Assembly (NCBI GenBank): GCA_038233055.1 | Contig: JBBSMS010000002.1 | Span: 1-64,000, forward strand | Origin: Salsipaludibacter sp038233055 | GTDB lineage: Bacteria; Actinomycetota; Nitriliruptoria; Nitriliruptorales; Nitriliruptoraceae | Reading direction: 5' to 3' | Length of the DNA stretch: 64,000 bases | Part shown: in pieces, positions 1-11,240 of the stretch | How the letters are laid out: each line of letters begins with the position of its first letter | Numbering within the stretch: the first letter of the stretch is position 1 | Position numbers and translations under genes: made by a program | The notes under the pieces: generated by a model | What the model saw: only the letters and a program-made list of their open reading frames with translations | The model's database searches: none | Told to the model about the DNA's origin: nothing

Positions 1-1045
1 CGTGTTTGACTACCGACCGGGCCGACGGAAACCGGTCCAGGTCACCGGTTTCGGCCAGGATCGCGGCCGCACCGACGGCTGACAGCCCATCGATGGAGGT
101 GACCAGGTCGGTGAGGTCGAGCTCGTCGAGCACACCGACCATGCGGGTTTCCACATCGACCAGTTCGGTACGGGCGTGATCGAGGTCGGCCAGCACCAGC
201 CCGACGCGTTCCAGCGCACCGTGGCGCTGGGACGGGACTCCGGACGCATCGGCCAGGGCATCCCAGACGGCATACGCGATGCGCCAGCACACCCGTTGGC
301 CGCCCCGGTCGGTCACGGCCCGGCGCACCGCGTGGGCGTAGCGGTCACGCCGCCACCCGGTCCGTAGCCCGGCCAGGTCACCACCTTCGACGCGATCACA
401 GACCACCGTGAGGGCCGCCTGCCACGTGGCCGACTCGGTTGGGTCGGCCGCGGTGTCCAACACCGCCGGCCACCCACATCCGAGCAGGTCAGCCAGTTGC
501 TGACGGCAGCCACCCGCGGACACGATCAGTCCATCACGACGCGCCCCGAGATGACGCAGCCGGGCCCAGGTCGCGGTGGCACGCTCGGGCACATAGCACC
601 GCAACTGGGCTACCAACGACGCGATCAACACCGCGTCGCGGGCATCGGACCGGTCCTGGGTCAGATCGTCACGTTCACGTTCACGATGGACCAGCAACGG
701 CTGGACACACACCACCTCGACGCCGAGGCCGTCGCACAGCTCGGCGATGACCCGCCAGCGGTGACCGGTCGGCTCACAACCGACCACGACATCGTCAAAC
801 CCGGCCGAACGGGCCCGCCGGCGGGCCCACACCAGCGTGGGCCCCAGCTCCCACGCCCGCGTGGACTTCTTGGTCCGACGCGCCAGCACCACGTTGTCGT
901 GATCACACACCACGACCTCCTGCACCTGCTCGGCCAAATCGATCGCCACGATCGCCCGACCCGGCGCCACGATCTCACGCAGCCGCCGACGGTGATTGTT
1001 GCGGCGCACATCGCCACGGGACAGCACACTGTTATCGTTGTTCAT
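1..1045 (-). mobile_element. IS110 family transposase, C-terminus beyond window
   Basis: DEDD-type transposase of an IS110 element, cut by the window edge after about 348 codons. The N-terminal RuvC-like domain shows the expected acidic residues: Asp in AIVAIDLAEQ, Glu in VGCEPTGHRW, and the pair in TQDRSDARDA. The C-terminal Transposase_20 domain begins near residue 320 (TSIDGLSAVGAAAILAETG). The start chosen is the ATG at 1045, six bases after an AGGAGG; the ATG at 1051 would abut that Shine-Dalgarno. IS110 elements have no terminal inverted repeats, so the boundary cannot be read directly. The missing part should carry the catalytic serine, so intactness is unknown. Identification is firm from the motifs. 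Confidence 0.9.
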
Positions 1046-1119
1046 GGACATCCTCCTGGTAGTGGTTGGGACACCAAGCCCGAACATCCTCCAGGAGGAT
1101 GCTCCTTGCAACCACTACC
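1046..1119 (-). promoter_or_regulatory. Structured leader of the IS110 transposase
   Basis: The stretch upstream of the transposase holds overlapping inverted repeats. An 11-bp pair lies at 1058-1068 and 1109-1119 (ggtagtggttg/caaccactacc). A second perfect 11-bp pair lies at 1049-1059 and 1091-1101, and a tight hairpin at 1085-1101 (catcctcc, one base, ggaggatg). On the minus-strand transcript, one alternative fold buries the AGGAGG of the transposase. IS110 elements are known to encode a guide (bridge) RNA in their non-coding end, so this may be part of such an RNA or a translational control element. The repeats are seen; the function is inferred. Confidence 0.5.
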
Positions 1120-1142
1120 CCCCTTACTAGGACGGTGAGCGG

Positions 1143-1388
1143 ATGGCGGGAGCGGGGGCGGGGGCAGCAAAGGTCGCAGCGTCGACCACCGCGCCCGCTG
1201 CCCCCACCGTCGAACGGCTCTTCCGGGACGAGGGGGTGGCGCTGGTGCGCCTCGCCCGCATCTTCACCGACGATCGCAACGCCGCCGAGGACCTGGTGCA
1301 GGAAGCCTTCATCCGGTTCCACCGCGCTCGCCACCGCATCCGCGATACGGACACTCTCCGGCAACGACTGGGAGGCGAGGGTGGCTGA
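1143..1388 (+). pseudogene. ECF RNA polymerase sigma factor remnant (region 2 only)
   Basis: An 81-residue product that begins like an ECF sigma factor: an Ala-rich leader, then region 2 (ERLFRDEGVALVRLARIF, AAEDLVQEAFIRFHRAR). After RIRDTD it jumps to a short tail, TLRQRLGGEGG, and stops. ECF factors are normally 160-200 residues with a DNA-binding region 4 after a linker; both are absent. An internal deletion that preserved the original 3' end explains this best, because the stop still overlaps the next start by eight bases as expected for translational coupling. It could still bind core polymerase but not a -35 element. The adjacent IS110 element is a plausible cause of the rearrangement. 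Confidence 0.6.
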
Positions 1389-2079
1389 ACCCCGTGAGCA
1401 CCAGCAGGCGGTCGACGACCGGATCCACCGGGCGTTCGACGAACTCGTCGAGCCTCCTGCGGCCGACCTGTTCGATCGACTGGTGACGGCGATCGCGCAG
1501 GACGAGGCGCGTCGCGGTCGACGGCGGCGGCTGGCCGTGGCGGTGGCGACGGTCGCCGTGATCGTCGGGCTCGCGGTCCTCCAGCGGGGGGCAGCCGGGG
1601 CGTGGGTCCTCGACTGGCGCTGGCTCGAGGTGCACGAGACCGTTGTGATGCTGGCGCTCGTCCTCGGGCTGCGACCCCTGCTCGACGGGGCCGGGCGTGA
1701 CTTCCTGGAGGCTGCCGCCGGCGGATCGCCGCGCGGGGCCACGGCGATCGCGCCCCTGCTCGACCTCGCCTGGAACCTGGTGTTCGTGGGCCTGACGATC
1801 ATGACCGTCGAGTGGCGGCCGATCATGGTGGGCGCCAGCCTCGCGACGCAGCTGGACCACTCGTTGGAACGGGTCGGCTTGCTGCTGCTCGTGATGGGCA
1901 TCCTGCACGGCGTCACGTTCCTCGCCCTGCCGCTGGTGGGCGTCGTGTGGCGCGCCGCCAGGACGGGACGGCCGATGCCTCGCTGGGTCCTCGTGCTGCT
2001 GCTGGTGCTGGGGGTGCCCGTCGTGTTCGTCCTGGTCGCCGTGCTGGCCGGGCTGCTGCTGCGGGGCGCGTCCGGGTGA
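1381..2079 (+). CDS. Multi-pass membrane protein, possible former anti-sigma partner
   Basis: A 232-residue protein starting at a GTG that overlaps the sigma remnant. The first 45 residues are soluble and charged (DDRIHRAFDELVEPP, then an RRGRRRR stretch) and are followed by about five hydrophobic segments. A gene directly downstream of an ECF sigma gene with a short cytoplasmic head and a following membrane segment usually encodes its anti-sigma factor, and the head here has that look. However, there is no zinc-binding HxxxCxxC motif, and the multi-pass body is unlike classical single-pass anti-sigmas. The function is therefore unassigned. If it is an anti-sigma, its target is now truncated. 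Confidence 0.65.
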   Translation: MAEPREHQQAVDDRIHRAFDELVEPPAADLFDRLVTAIAQDEARRGRRRRLAVAVATVAVIVGLAVLQRGAAGAWVLDWRWLEVHETVVMLALVLGLRPLLDGAGRDFLEAAAGGSPRGATAIAPLLDLAWNLVFVGLTIMTVEWRPIMVGASLATQLDHSLERVGLLLLVMGILHGVTFLALPLVGVVWRAARTGRPMPRWVLVLLLVLGVPVVFVLVAVLAGLLLRGASG

Positions 2080-2108
2080 CCGCGGCCCCGGCCACGGTCA
2101 TCGGATGA

Positions 2109-2444
2109 TCAGTCGAGTCGTGGGATCCTTGTGGCCAGGTCGTCCAGGTCGGCCCGGTACTCGGCGATCCGACAGCCCAGGCCGTTGGGTTTGCGCTCGA
2201 TGCCCTCGTCGTCCCAGTGGGGCCAGACGCGTTGACGGAGGTGCGTCGGCGGGTCGCCGACATGGCTGGTCACGCGCCACCACGGGACGAACCGGCCGTG
2301 GCTGCGCATGATGGCGCCGACCCGGCGCGGGCTGGTACCAACCAGGTCGGCGATGTCGCCGTAGGCCACGACGCGACCCGCAGGGACGTGTTCCACGGTG
2401 GCGAGCACGCGCTCGATGACCAGTTCGGGGTCCGTGGCGGCCAT
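2109..2444 (-). CDS. Alkyltransferase-like (ATL/MGMT family) DNA repair protein
   Basis: A 111-residue protein matching the DNA-binding C-terminal domain of O6-alkylguanine-DNA alkyltransferase. It has VPAGRVVAYGDIADLVG (the winged-helix region), then SPRRVGAIMRSHG with the arginine finger. At residues 54-58 it reads PWWRV, where true alkyltransferases have PCHRV, so the cysteine that accepts the alkyl group is a tryptophan. ATL proteins of this kind bind O6-alkylguanine without repairing it and flag the lesion for nucleotide excision repair. The start ATG lies five bases after the stop of the upstream methyltransferase, indicating co-transcription. The assignment follows from the motif; the damage-signalling role is family knowledge. 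Confidence 0.85.
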   Translation of the reverse strand: MAATDPELVIERVLATVEHVPAGRVVAYGDIADLVGTSPRRVGAIMRSHGRFVPWWRVTSHVGDPPTHLRQRVWPHWDDEGIERKPNGLGCRIAEYRADLDDLATRIPRLD

Positions 2445-2449
2445 GGTGG

Positions 2450-3145
2450 TCAGGCCGCGGGCGACGGGGCCGGCTCCAGCGCGATCGTGCGCCAGGCCAG
2501 CCCGACGTCGTCGCCGACGACCTGCAGGCCGTGGTCGGCGAACCGCTCGAGGACGGCGCCCACCGGATGGACGTGGATGCGGAACTCGCCACGACGAGCG
2601 AGTACGCGGTTGCCGACCGCGGCGAACGCACGGGTCCGGCGGCGATCGACCGGCAGGGTGATCACCAACCGGCGGCGGGTCAGCGCGACGAACGCGTCCA
2701 CCATCCGGTCCCAGTGGGGGTAGCAGCACAGCACCCGGTGGGCCACGACCAGATCCACCGCCGGCAGGTCCTCGACGTCGTCGACCACGTCACCGATGCG
2801 ACGGTCCACCCGGTCGGCCAGCCCGCGACCGACGAGCAGGTCGTGGGCGCGCCGTTCCCACCCGGTCGACAGGTCGACATTGGTCGACGTGGCCGCCCGG
2901 TCGGCCTCCAACAGTAGGACCTGGATCTCGCCCAGCCCGCCACCGACCTCCAGCAGCGTGGCCGCGGGATCGCCAGCTTCCGCGGCCATGTCGGCCGCGG
3001 AGCGCGCCGAGCCGTGAAGCCCGAACCTGCGGAACGCCCACGACCGGATGGTGGCCTCGCCCCCGCCGAACAGCGATGAGTACTCGTCGGCATGGCAACA
3101 CGACACTCCTCGTCCTCCCACGTCCGGTTGTGACGACGTGGCCAC
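2450..3145 (-). CDS. SAM-dependent class I methyltransferase
   Basis: A 231-residue protein with the Rossmann methyltransferase motif I, LLEVGGGLGEI, near residues 64-73. An acidic residue closes strand 2 (NVDLSTGWE), and a motif II-like DLVVAHRVLCCYPHWDRMV follows. The N-terminus carries CCHADEYSSLFGG. The layout resembles magnesium-protoporphyrin O-methyltransferase-type and small-molecule methyltransferases, but the substrate cannot be read from sequence. It lies between an MFS permease (69 bases upstream) and the ATL gene (5 bases downstream) on the same strand, so the three may form one transcript. Confidence 0.75.
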   Translation of the reverse strand: MATSSQPDVGGRGVSCCHADEYSSLFGGGEATIRSWAFRRFGLHGSARSAADMAAEAGDPAATLLEVGGGLGEIQVLLLEADRAATSTNVDLSTGWERRAHDLLVGRGLADRVDRRIGDVVDDVEDLPAVDLVVAHRVLCCYPHWDRMVDAFVALTRRRLVITLPVDRRRTRAFAAVGNRVLARRGEFRIHVHPVGAVLERFADHGLQVVGDDVGLAWRTIALEPAPSPAA

Positions 3146-3214
3146 CCTACGGGCGGGGTCGGGCGGCGGGCACCGACCCCGGTCCGCGGACGACGTGGCC
3201 GCCCGCCCCAGGGG

Positions 3215-4453
3215 TCAGTCGGCGCCGATGCCGGTCTCGGGCAGGCGCAGCGACACCGGCACGCCGGCGGCCCCGAGCAGTGCGAGGGCGACCAGGGCGA
3301 CCTCCGTGCCCAGCAGGGCCAGCAGCGAGGTGATCGCGCCGACTGCCAGCAGCAGCAGGCCCATGACGGTGTTGGAGACCGCGACGTAACTGGTCCGGGC
3401 GCCCCGGTCGCCCAGTTCCACCACGTAGGTCGACCGCCCCACGCGCGCCCCGGTGTGGATCAGCGACAGGACGAAGTAGAGCACGACCCACGGCCACAGC
3501 GTGTCGGCGCCCACGATCGAGACCGCGACCACGATCAGCACGACCGCCGACGCGGTCCCGGCGGCCGCGGCCATCACCCCGCGGCTCGACCGGTCCGCGA
3601 AGCGTCCCCACGTCCGTCCCCCCAGCAGCGACGCCAACCCGGCGGCGACCACGAACGGACCCAGTCCCGCGATCTCGCTGCCGGTCGCCGACACGGCCAA
3701 CGACACCACGAACGGCGGGGTCAGCGCCGAAGCCAGCAGCAGCGTGCGCGCGACGACGAAGTGGCGGAAGTCCTCGTCGTGGCGCAACAGCCCGACGGCG
3801 TCGCGCATCGACTCGATGTTGCGGTCGTCCTCGGTCGCGGCCGGCTCGTCGATGCTCCCGAGCACGGACACTGCCAGCACCCACATCACCGCCCCGCCGC
3901 CCAGCAGCCACGCAAAGGTCGTGGCCGGTGCGCCGTCGACCTGGCGCAGCGCCAGGCCGACGGTCAGCGCCACCAGTCCCGACGCCGAGTCGGACCAGCC
4001 CGTGACGCGGCCTCGTCGGCCCGCGGGGATGGTGCGGCCCATGACGTCCTTGATGCTGAGGCTGCACAGCGACCGGGCCAGGGCGAAGATCGTCAACAGG
4101 ACCAGGATCGCGACCCCGGCGACCAGGCCCGACATGGTCGCGGCCACCGCCGCCATGCCCGAGGCCGCCAGGGCCTGGCCGACCGCGCCGATGATCCAGA
4201 CGTGGGTCCGTCGCTCGTGGCGGGCGACCCACGGCGAGATGGCGGCCTGGGGGAGCAGTGCCCCGGACTCGCGGATCGGGACCAGCAGTCCGGTCAGTGC
4301 AACCGGTGCCCCGGCCGTTTCGAGGAACCAGGCCAGCACGGTCTTGGGGTCGACGACCCGGTCGCCGACCTTGGTCAGGCTCAGGCCACCGATCAGTCGT
4401 CGGGTGGCCGCCGTGACCTGGTCCTCGGTTCGGGTGGAGGCGTCGACGCTCAC
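3215..4453 (-). CDS. MFS transporter
   Basis: A twelve-helix-type permease of about 412 residues. It has long hydrophobic stretches (VAGVAILVLLTIFALA, LIVVAVSIVGA, MGLLLLAVGAITSLLALL) and a basic inter-helix segment GRTIPAGRRGRVTG typical of major facilitator proteins. The frame stays open upstream to 4627, but that part is Pro/Ser-rich and overlaps the divergent gene, so the GTG at 4453 (VSVDASTRTED) is preferred; no clear Shine-Dalgarno decides it. The substrate is unknown. Neighbouring genes suggest a small detoxification or repair transcript, but this is only context. Confidence 0.75.
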   Translation of the reverse strand: MSVDASTRTEDQVTAATRRLIGGLSLTKVGDRVVDPKTVLAWFLETAGAPVALTGLLVPIRESGALLPQAAISPWVARHERRTHVWIIGAVGQALAASGMAAVAATMSGLVAGVAILVLLTIFALARSLCSLSIKDVMGRTIPAGRRGRVTGWSDSASGLVALTVGLALRQVDGAPATTFAWLLGGGAVMWVLAVSVLGSIDEPAATEDDRNIESMRDAVGLLRHDEDFRHFVVARTLLLASALTPPFVVSLAVSATGSEIAGLGPFVVAAGLASLLGGRTWGRFADRSSRGVMAAAAGTASAVVLIVVAVSIVGADTLWPWVVLYFVLSLIHTGARVGRSTYVVELGDRGARTSYVAVSNTVMGLLLLAVGAITSLLALLGTEVALVALALLGAAGVPVSLRLPETGIGAD

Positions 4454-4571
4454 CAGCGACTCGGCGTGGGAGGGGTGCGAGGAGTTCGAGGATCCATCGT
4501 GTCCTCCGGGAAGCGGGGCGTGTGGGGAGCGTTCGGCGGCGGGGGCGGTCGAGGTGCGGCATGATGGGGTC

Positions 4572-5333
4572 ATGGTCACTGCCCTGGTCCGCCGACCCGG
4601 CCCCCGCCTGGACGAGGGGCTGGTCACCCACGTCGAGCGTGTGCCGGTCGACGTCGACCTGGCTCGTCGACAGTGGGAAGGCTATGTCGAGGCCCTGGCG
4701 GCGGTGGGCTGGTCGATCGTCGAGGTCGACGCCGCCGACGACTGTCCGGACGCGGTCTTCGTCGAGGACACCGCGGTCGTGTTCGGCGACCTTGCGGTGC
4801 TGGCCCGGCCGGGGGCCCGCTCGCGGACGGCCGAGGTGGACGGGACCGAGCAAGCCCTGAAGCACCTCGGGGTCACGATCGAGACCCTGCCGCGTGACGC
4901 CACCCTGGATGGTGGCGACGTGCTGAAGGTCGGTCGTGACGTCTGGGTCGGCTGGGGCGGGCGCACGAACCTCGTCGCGATCACGGCCCTGCGCAACCTG
5001 CTGGGTCCACGCCGGTACAAGGTCCACGCCGTGCCGACCACACGAGTGCTGCACCTCAAGTCCGCCGTCACCGCCCTGCCGGACGGCACCGTGATCGGCC
5101 ACGAGCCGGTGGTCGACGACCCGTCGGCCTTCCCGACCTTCCTCGCCGTGCCCGAGGAGGCCGGGTCCCACGTGGTCGTGCTCGACCCCGAGACCGTGGT
5201 GCTGTCCAGCAGCGCCCCGGTCACCGCCGACCTGCTGCGCGACCGCGGCCTGGACGTCGTCACCGTCGACCTGACGGAGTACGAGAAACTCGAGGGCTGC
5301 GTGACCTGCCTGTCGATCCGGGTGCGGGACTGA
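4572..5333 (+). CDS. ddaH: Dimethylarginine dimethylaminohydrolase
   Basis: A 253-residue amidinotransferase-fold enzyme that hydrolyses N(G),N(G)-dimethylarginine (or a related guanidino compound) to citrulline and an amine. The expected catalytic set is visible: FVEDTAVV (Glu65/Asp66), TLDGGDVL, the histidine in HLKSAVT (His161), and a C-terminal nucleophile in GCVTCLS (Cys246 most likely). Length matches bacterial DDAH (about 255). It is transcribed divergently from the MFS gene and no partner gene accompanies it. Arginine deiminase is the closest alternative but is much longer. In bacteria the enzyme probably lets methylated arginines from protein turnover be used as nitrogen source. Confidence 0.88.
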   Translation: MVTALVRRPGPRLDEGLVTHVERVPVDVDLARRQWEGYVEALAAVGWSIVEVDAADDCPDAVFVEDTAVVFGDLAVLARPGARSRTAEVDGTEQALKHLGVTIETLPRDATLDGGDVLKVGRDVWVGWGGRTNLVAITALRNLLGPRRYKVHAVPTTRVLHLKSAVTALPDGTVIGHEPVVDDPSAFPTFLAVPEEAGSHVVVLDPETVVLSSSAPVTADLLRDRGLDVVTVDLTEYEKLEGCVTCLSIRVRD

Positions 5334-5406
5334 CCGACCAGTCCTGACCGGTCGACCGCCACGGTGCCCGCCCGTCGCGCAGTTTCCTCGCACCGTGCAA
5401 CCTCGG

Positions 5407-5412
5407 TACCGT
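5407..5412 (+). promoter_or_regulatory. Candidate -10 box for the sulfatase-fold gene
   Basis: TACCGT, 40 bases before the GTG start. It matches the TANNNT pattern seen ahead of most operon heads in this window. No convincing -35 hexamer is seen. Confidence 0.35.
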
Positions 5413-5452
5413 CCGCGTCGTCCCACGCGTGCCCGGACCCGGAGGGACAGTC

Positions 5453-5519
5453 GTGGCCAGAGTGCAGGCCAGAGTGCAGGCCAGAGTGCAGGCCAGAATG
5501 CAGGACCGAGTGCAGGCTG
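5453..5519 (+). repeat. 12-bp tandem repeat inside the sulfatase-fold gene
   Basis: Five imperfect copies of a 12-base unit (ccagagtgcagg) encode ARVQ, ARVQ, ARVQ, ARMQ, DRVQ at the very N-terminus. The unit is a multiple of three, so copy-number change would keep the frame. Confidence 0.85.
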
Positions 5520-7039
5520 GCATGGACGCGACCGCTCGAGAGCCAGCGCGCCCGACCCGAGTGTGGCCGTTGGCGCTGTCCGTGGTGGCGGTCGCCGCGC
5601 TGCCCGGGCTGGGCCTGCTGGCCGCGAACCTCGGCGAACCCGTGCAACTGGGCACGGTCGCCGCCTGGTTCGCCATCACCGCCGCGCTGGGGCTGGTCAT
5701 GGTCTCCGTGGCCCGGTTGCGTGGGCCCGCCACGGCGCGTCGGGCCGCCGTCGTGGTGGTGGCGCTGCTGGTGCTGGCCTTCCGGTTCCCGGCCACGACC
5801 GCCCTGAACGAGGCCCTGAACGAGGCTGTGGACGAGCGTTGGGGCTGGCTCCTGCCCGACACCGCGTGGTGGGTGATCGTGGCCGTGGTCGTGGCGGCGC
5901 TGGCGTGGTGGCTGGCCCGGCGCCACGGCGTGCAGGTGTTCGTGGCGATCCTGGGGCCGGCGCTGCTGCTCCAACCCGTCGTCCAACTGGTGTTGGCGAC
6001 CGCGGCTCCACCGGCCATGGCCGGCGACGCGGAGCCGGACCTTCACGACGGCATGGGCGAGGACCTGCCGACGCTGGCCCGCACCCCGAACGTGTACTTC
6101 TTCGTCCTCGACGGGCACGCTGGTCCGGGCTTCCTGCGCGAGCGCACCGGGTTCGACCCGGACCCGTTCCTCGCCGCTCTGCGCGCCGACGGCTTCCGGG
6201 TGTCCGAGCACGCCATGTCCAACTACCCGTTCACGAATCTGTCGGTGTCGTCGACGCTGGAGATGGACTACGGATACGAGGGACGTGAGGAACCGTTCCC
6301 CGACCCGTTCTTCGACCGCCTCCAGGGCGACAACCGCACCGCCGACATCTTCCTGGCCAACGACTACGCCTACCTGCACGTCTGGCCCGGGCTGTGGAGC
6401 GGCAGCCGCTGCTCGGGGCGCGAGGACTGGTGCCTGGGTGGCAACGGGCCGGTGGACGACACGACGGTGGCGTTGGCGTCCATGACGCCGCTGGTCGACG
6501 TGGTCGTGGACGACTCCTCGGCGGCCGCTGTCGCCACTGCCAACGACCCGCTGTGGGTGACCCGCCGGGTCCTGGCCAACCAGCCGGAGGACCGCCCGAC
6601 CTGGAACTTCATCCACCTGCTCAACCCGCACCCGCCGTTGCTGCGCGACGCCGACTGCGGGGTGCGCGACGTGGACATGGAATTGTCGGCGTGGGGGGAC
6701 GGGCTCGAGTACGGCGACGCCGTGGCCTGCCTCGACCGGCGCCTCCAGCAGTCCATCGAGGAGATCCTGGCGGTCGACCCGGACCCGGTCATCGTGATCC
6801 AGGGCGACCACGGACCTCGACTGGGCATCGACTACGACACGGACGGCGGGGTCACGCTGGACGACGACATGTACTTCTCGATCCTCAGCGCGATCCGGTT
6901 GCCGCAGGCCTGCGACGACGTCGAGGTGCCCGACGACCTGACCTCGGTCAACACCTTCCGGATCGTGTTCGCGTGCCTGGAGGATCGGCCGCTGGACCTG
7001 CTGGAGGACCGTCGGTTCCCCATCCACCGTGACGGCTGA
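5453..7039 (+). CDS. Membrane-anchored sulfatase/alkaline phosphatase-fold protein
   Basis: A 528-residue protein. The GTG at 5453 is chosen because GGAGGG lies six bases upstream. Residues 1-22 are a four-residue repeat (ARVQ type). About five membrane helices follow (to roughly residue 175). The rest is an extracytoplasmic domain of the sulfatase/phosphoglycerol transferase superfamily: PNVYFFVLDGHAG supplies the metal-binding Asp, NYPFTNLSVSSTLEMDYGY the nucleophile region, NFIHLLNPHPPL a metal histidine, and VIQGDHGPRLG the C-terminal Asp-His metal ligands. Such proteins often modify cell-surface glycopolymers. It stands alone, converging on gcvP, so the substrate cannot be inferred. Confidence 0.75.
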   Translation: MARVQARVQARVQARMQDRVQAGMDATAREPARPTRVWPLALSVVAVAALPGLGLLAANLGEPVQLGTVAAWFAITAALGLVMVSVARLRGPATARRAAVVVVALLVLAFRFPATTALNEALNEAVDERWGWLLPDTAWWVIVAVVVAALAWWLARRHGVQVFVAILGPALLLQPVVQLVLATAAPPAMAGDAEPDLHDGMGEDLPTLARTPNVYFFVLDGHAGPGFLRERTGFDPDPFLAALRADGFRVSEHAMSNYPFTNLSVSSTLEMDYGYEGREEPFPDPFFDRLQGDNRTADIFLANDYAYLHVWPGLWSGSRCSGREDWCLGGNGPVDDTTVALASMTPLVDVVVDDSSAAAVATANDPLWVTRRVLANQPEDRPTWNFIHLLNPHPPLLRDADCGVRDVDMELSAWGDGLEYGDAVACLDRRLQQSIEEILAVDPDPVIVIQGDHGPRLGIDYDTDGGVTLDDDMYFSILSAIRLPQACDDVEVPDDLTSVNTFRIVFACLEDRPLDLLEDRRFPIHRDG

Positions 7040-7077
7040 CGGCGTGCCCGGTCGGATCGGGGGTCCGGCCCCTCAGA

Positions 7078-9990
<2,913 letters not shown>

Positions 9991-10031
9991 CGAGGTCTCC
10001 GGGGTGGGCCGGGCAGGCGGCGAGGGTGGCA

Positions 10032-11159
10032 TCAGCGGCGGTACTGGTGGGGCACGTGTGGCAGGTCGACGACGGTGACCGCGACGTCGCGGCCCCGGAC
10101 GTCGGCGACCAGGTCGGTGCCGGTCGGGTGGTCGCCGGCGACGTAGCCCATGGCGACCGGAGCGTCCACGGTGGCGCCCCAGCCACCGGAACTGACCACG
10201 CCGACCGGGTCGCCGTCACGGGACAACGCGGCCCCGGGCCGAACGGGTCGACGACCGGTCACGGCCAGGCCGACCAGGCGGCGAGGTGGGCCGTCGGCGA
10301 CCTGGGCGGCCAGCACGCCACCGCCGGGGCACGCCGGGGCGCGTCTCGCGGCCTTCGGGATGGTCCAGGTCAGGCCGGCCTCGATCGGGGTCGTGTCCTC
10401 GTCGAGGTCGTTGCCGTACAGGCACAGGCCGGCCTCCAACCGCAGCGAGTCGCGCGCGGCCAGGCCGACCCAGCGGACCCGGTCATCGGCCAGCACCAGG
10501 TCGGCCAGCCGGACCCGGGTGGGGCCGTCGGCGATGACCTCGATGCCGTCCTCCCCGGTGTAGCCCCCGCGCGACAGCCAGGCGTCGGCGGGCGCGCCGG
10601 CCGGGTCGCCCAGCGTGGTCGGTCGCCCGTCCAGGAAGCGCAGGTCGTCGATGTCCTCGCCCAGTCCGGCCAGCACGGCGGCGGCGGCGGGCCCCTGCAG
10701 GGCCAGCACGCCCAGGTCGGGACGCGCCCGCACCTCGACGTCGTCGGGCGAGGCCGTGGTGAGGTGGTCGAGGTCGACGTCGGCGCGGGCGGCGTTGGCC
10801 ACCACGCGCACGTGGTCGTCGGCCACGCGGGTGGCGATCAGGTCGTCGATGACCCCGCCGTGGTCATTGGTCAGCACCAGGTACCGGGAGCGCCCCGGGG
10901 TCAGCGAGGTCACCGTCGACGGCGTCAGTGCCTCCAGCGCGGCCGCAGCCCCGTCGCCGAGCAGGTCGATCGGCAGCATGTGGCCGACGTCGAACAGGCC
11001 GGCGGCGGCGCGGGTGTGGAGGTGTTCGTCCAGCGCCGAGTCGTAGCTGACCGGCATCGACCACCCGGCGAAGTCGACCATCCGGGCGTCGGCCGCCACG
11101 TGGTGGTCGTGCAGGGGTGTGCGACGGAGGTCGTCGCCGTGCGAGGTGTCGGTGGCCAT
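10032..11159 (-). CDS. gcvT: Aminomethyltransferase, T-protein of glycine cleavage
   Basis: A 375-residue folate-dependent enzyme that takes the aminomethyl group from H-protein, releases ammonia and forms methylenetetrahydrofolate. Family segments: RRTPLHDHHVAADARMVDFAGWSMPVSY at the N-terminus, DVGHMLPIDLLG, GVIDDLIATR, YTGEDGIEV and a C-terminal barrel with MGYVAGD. The usual DVSHMG block reads DVGHML, a small departure. The start ATG is preceded by GGGAG at five bases. It is the first gene after a tandem glycine riboswitch and is followed by gcvP, giving a glycine-induced operon. Confidence 0.96.
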   Translation of the reverse strand: MATDTSHGDDLRRTPLHDHHVAADARMVDFAGWSMPVSYDSALDEHLHTRAAAGLFDVGHMLPIDLLGDGAAAALEALTPSTVTSLTPGRSRYLVLTNDHGGVIDDLIATRVADDHVRVVANAARADVDLDHLTTASPDDVEVRARPDLGVLALQGPAAAAVLAGLGEDIDDLRFLDGRPTTLGDPAGAPADAWLSRGGYTGEDGIEVIADGPTRVRLADLVLADDRVRWVGLAARDSLRLEAGLCLYGNDLDEDTTPIEAGLTWTIPKAARRAPACPGGGVLAAQVADGPPRRLVGLAVTGRRPVRPGAALSRDGDPVGVVSSGGWGATVDAPVAMGYVAGDHPTGTDLVADVRGRDVAVTVVDLPHVPHQYRR

Positions 11160-11240
11160 GGGTGCTCCCGGGGCAGGTGGGTCCGGCGACGTCGCGTCGC
11201 GGAGACCTCCCGCTCTGTCGTCACCCGTGTCGGTCGCCCG

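Noticed and set aside
1381..2079. Classical zinc-binding anti-sigma factor
   Set aside because: No HxxxCxxC motif and too many membrane segments; left as an unassigned membrane protein.
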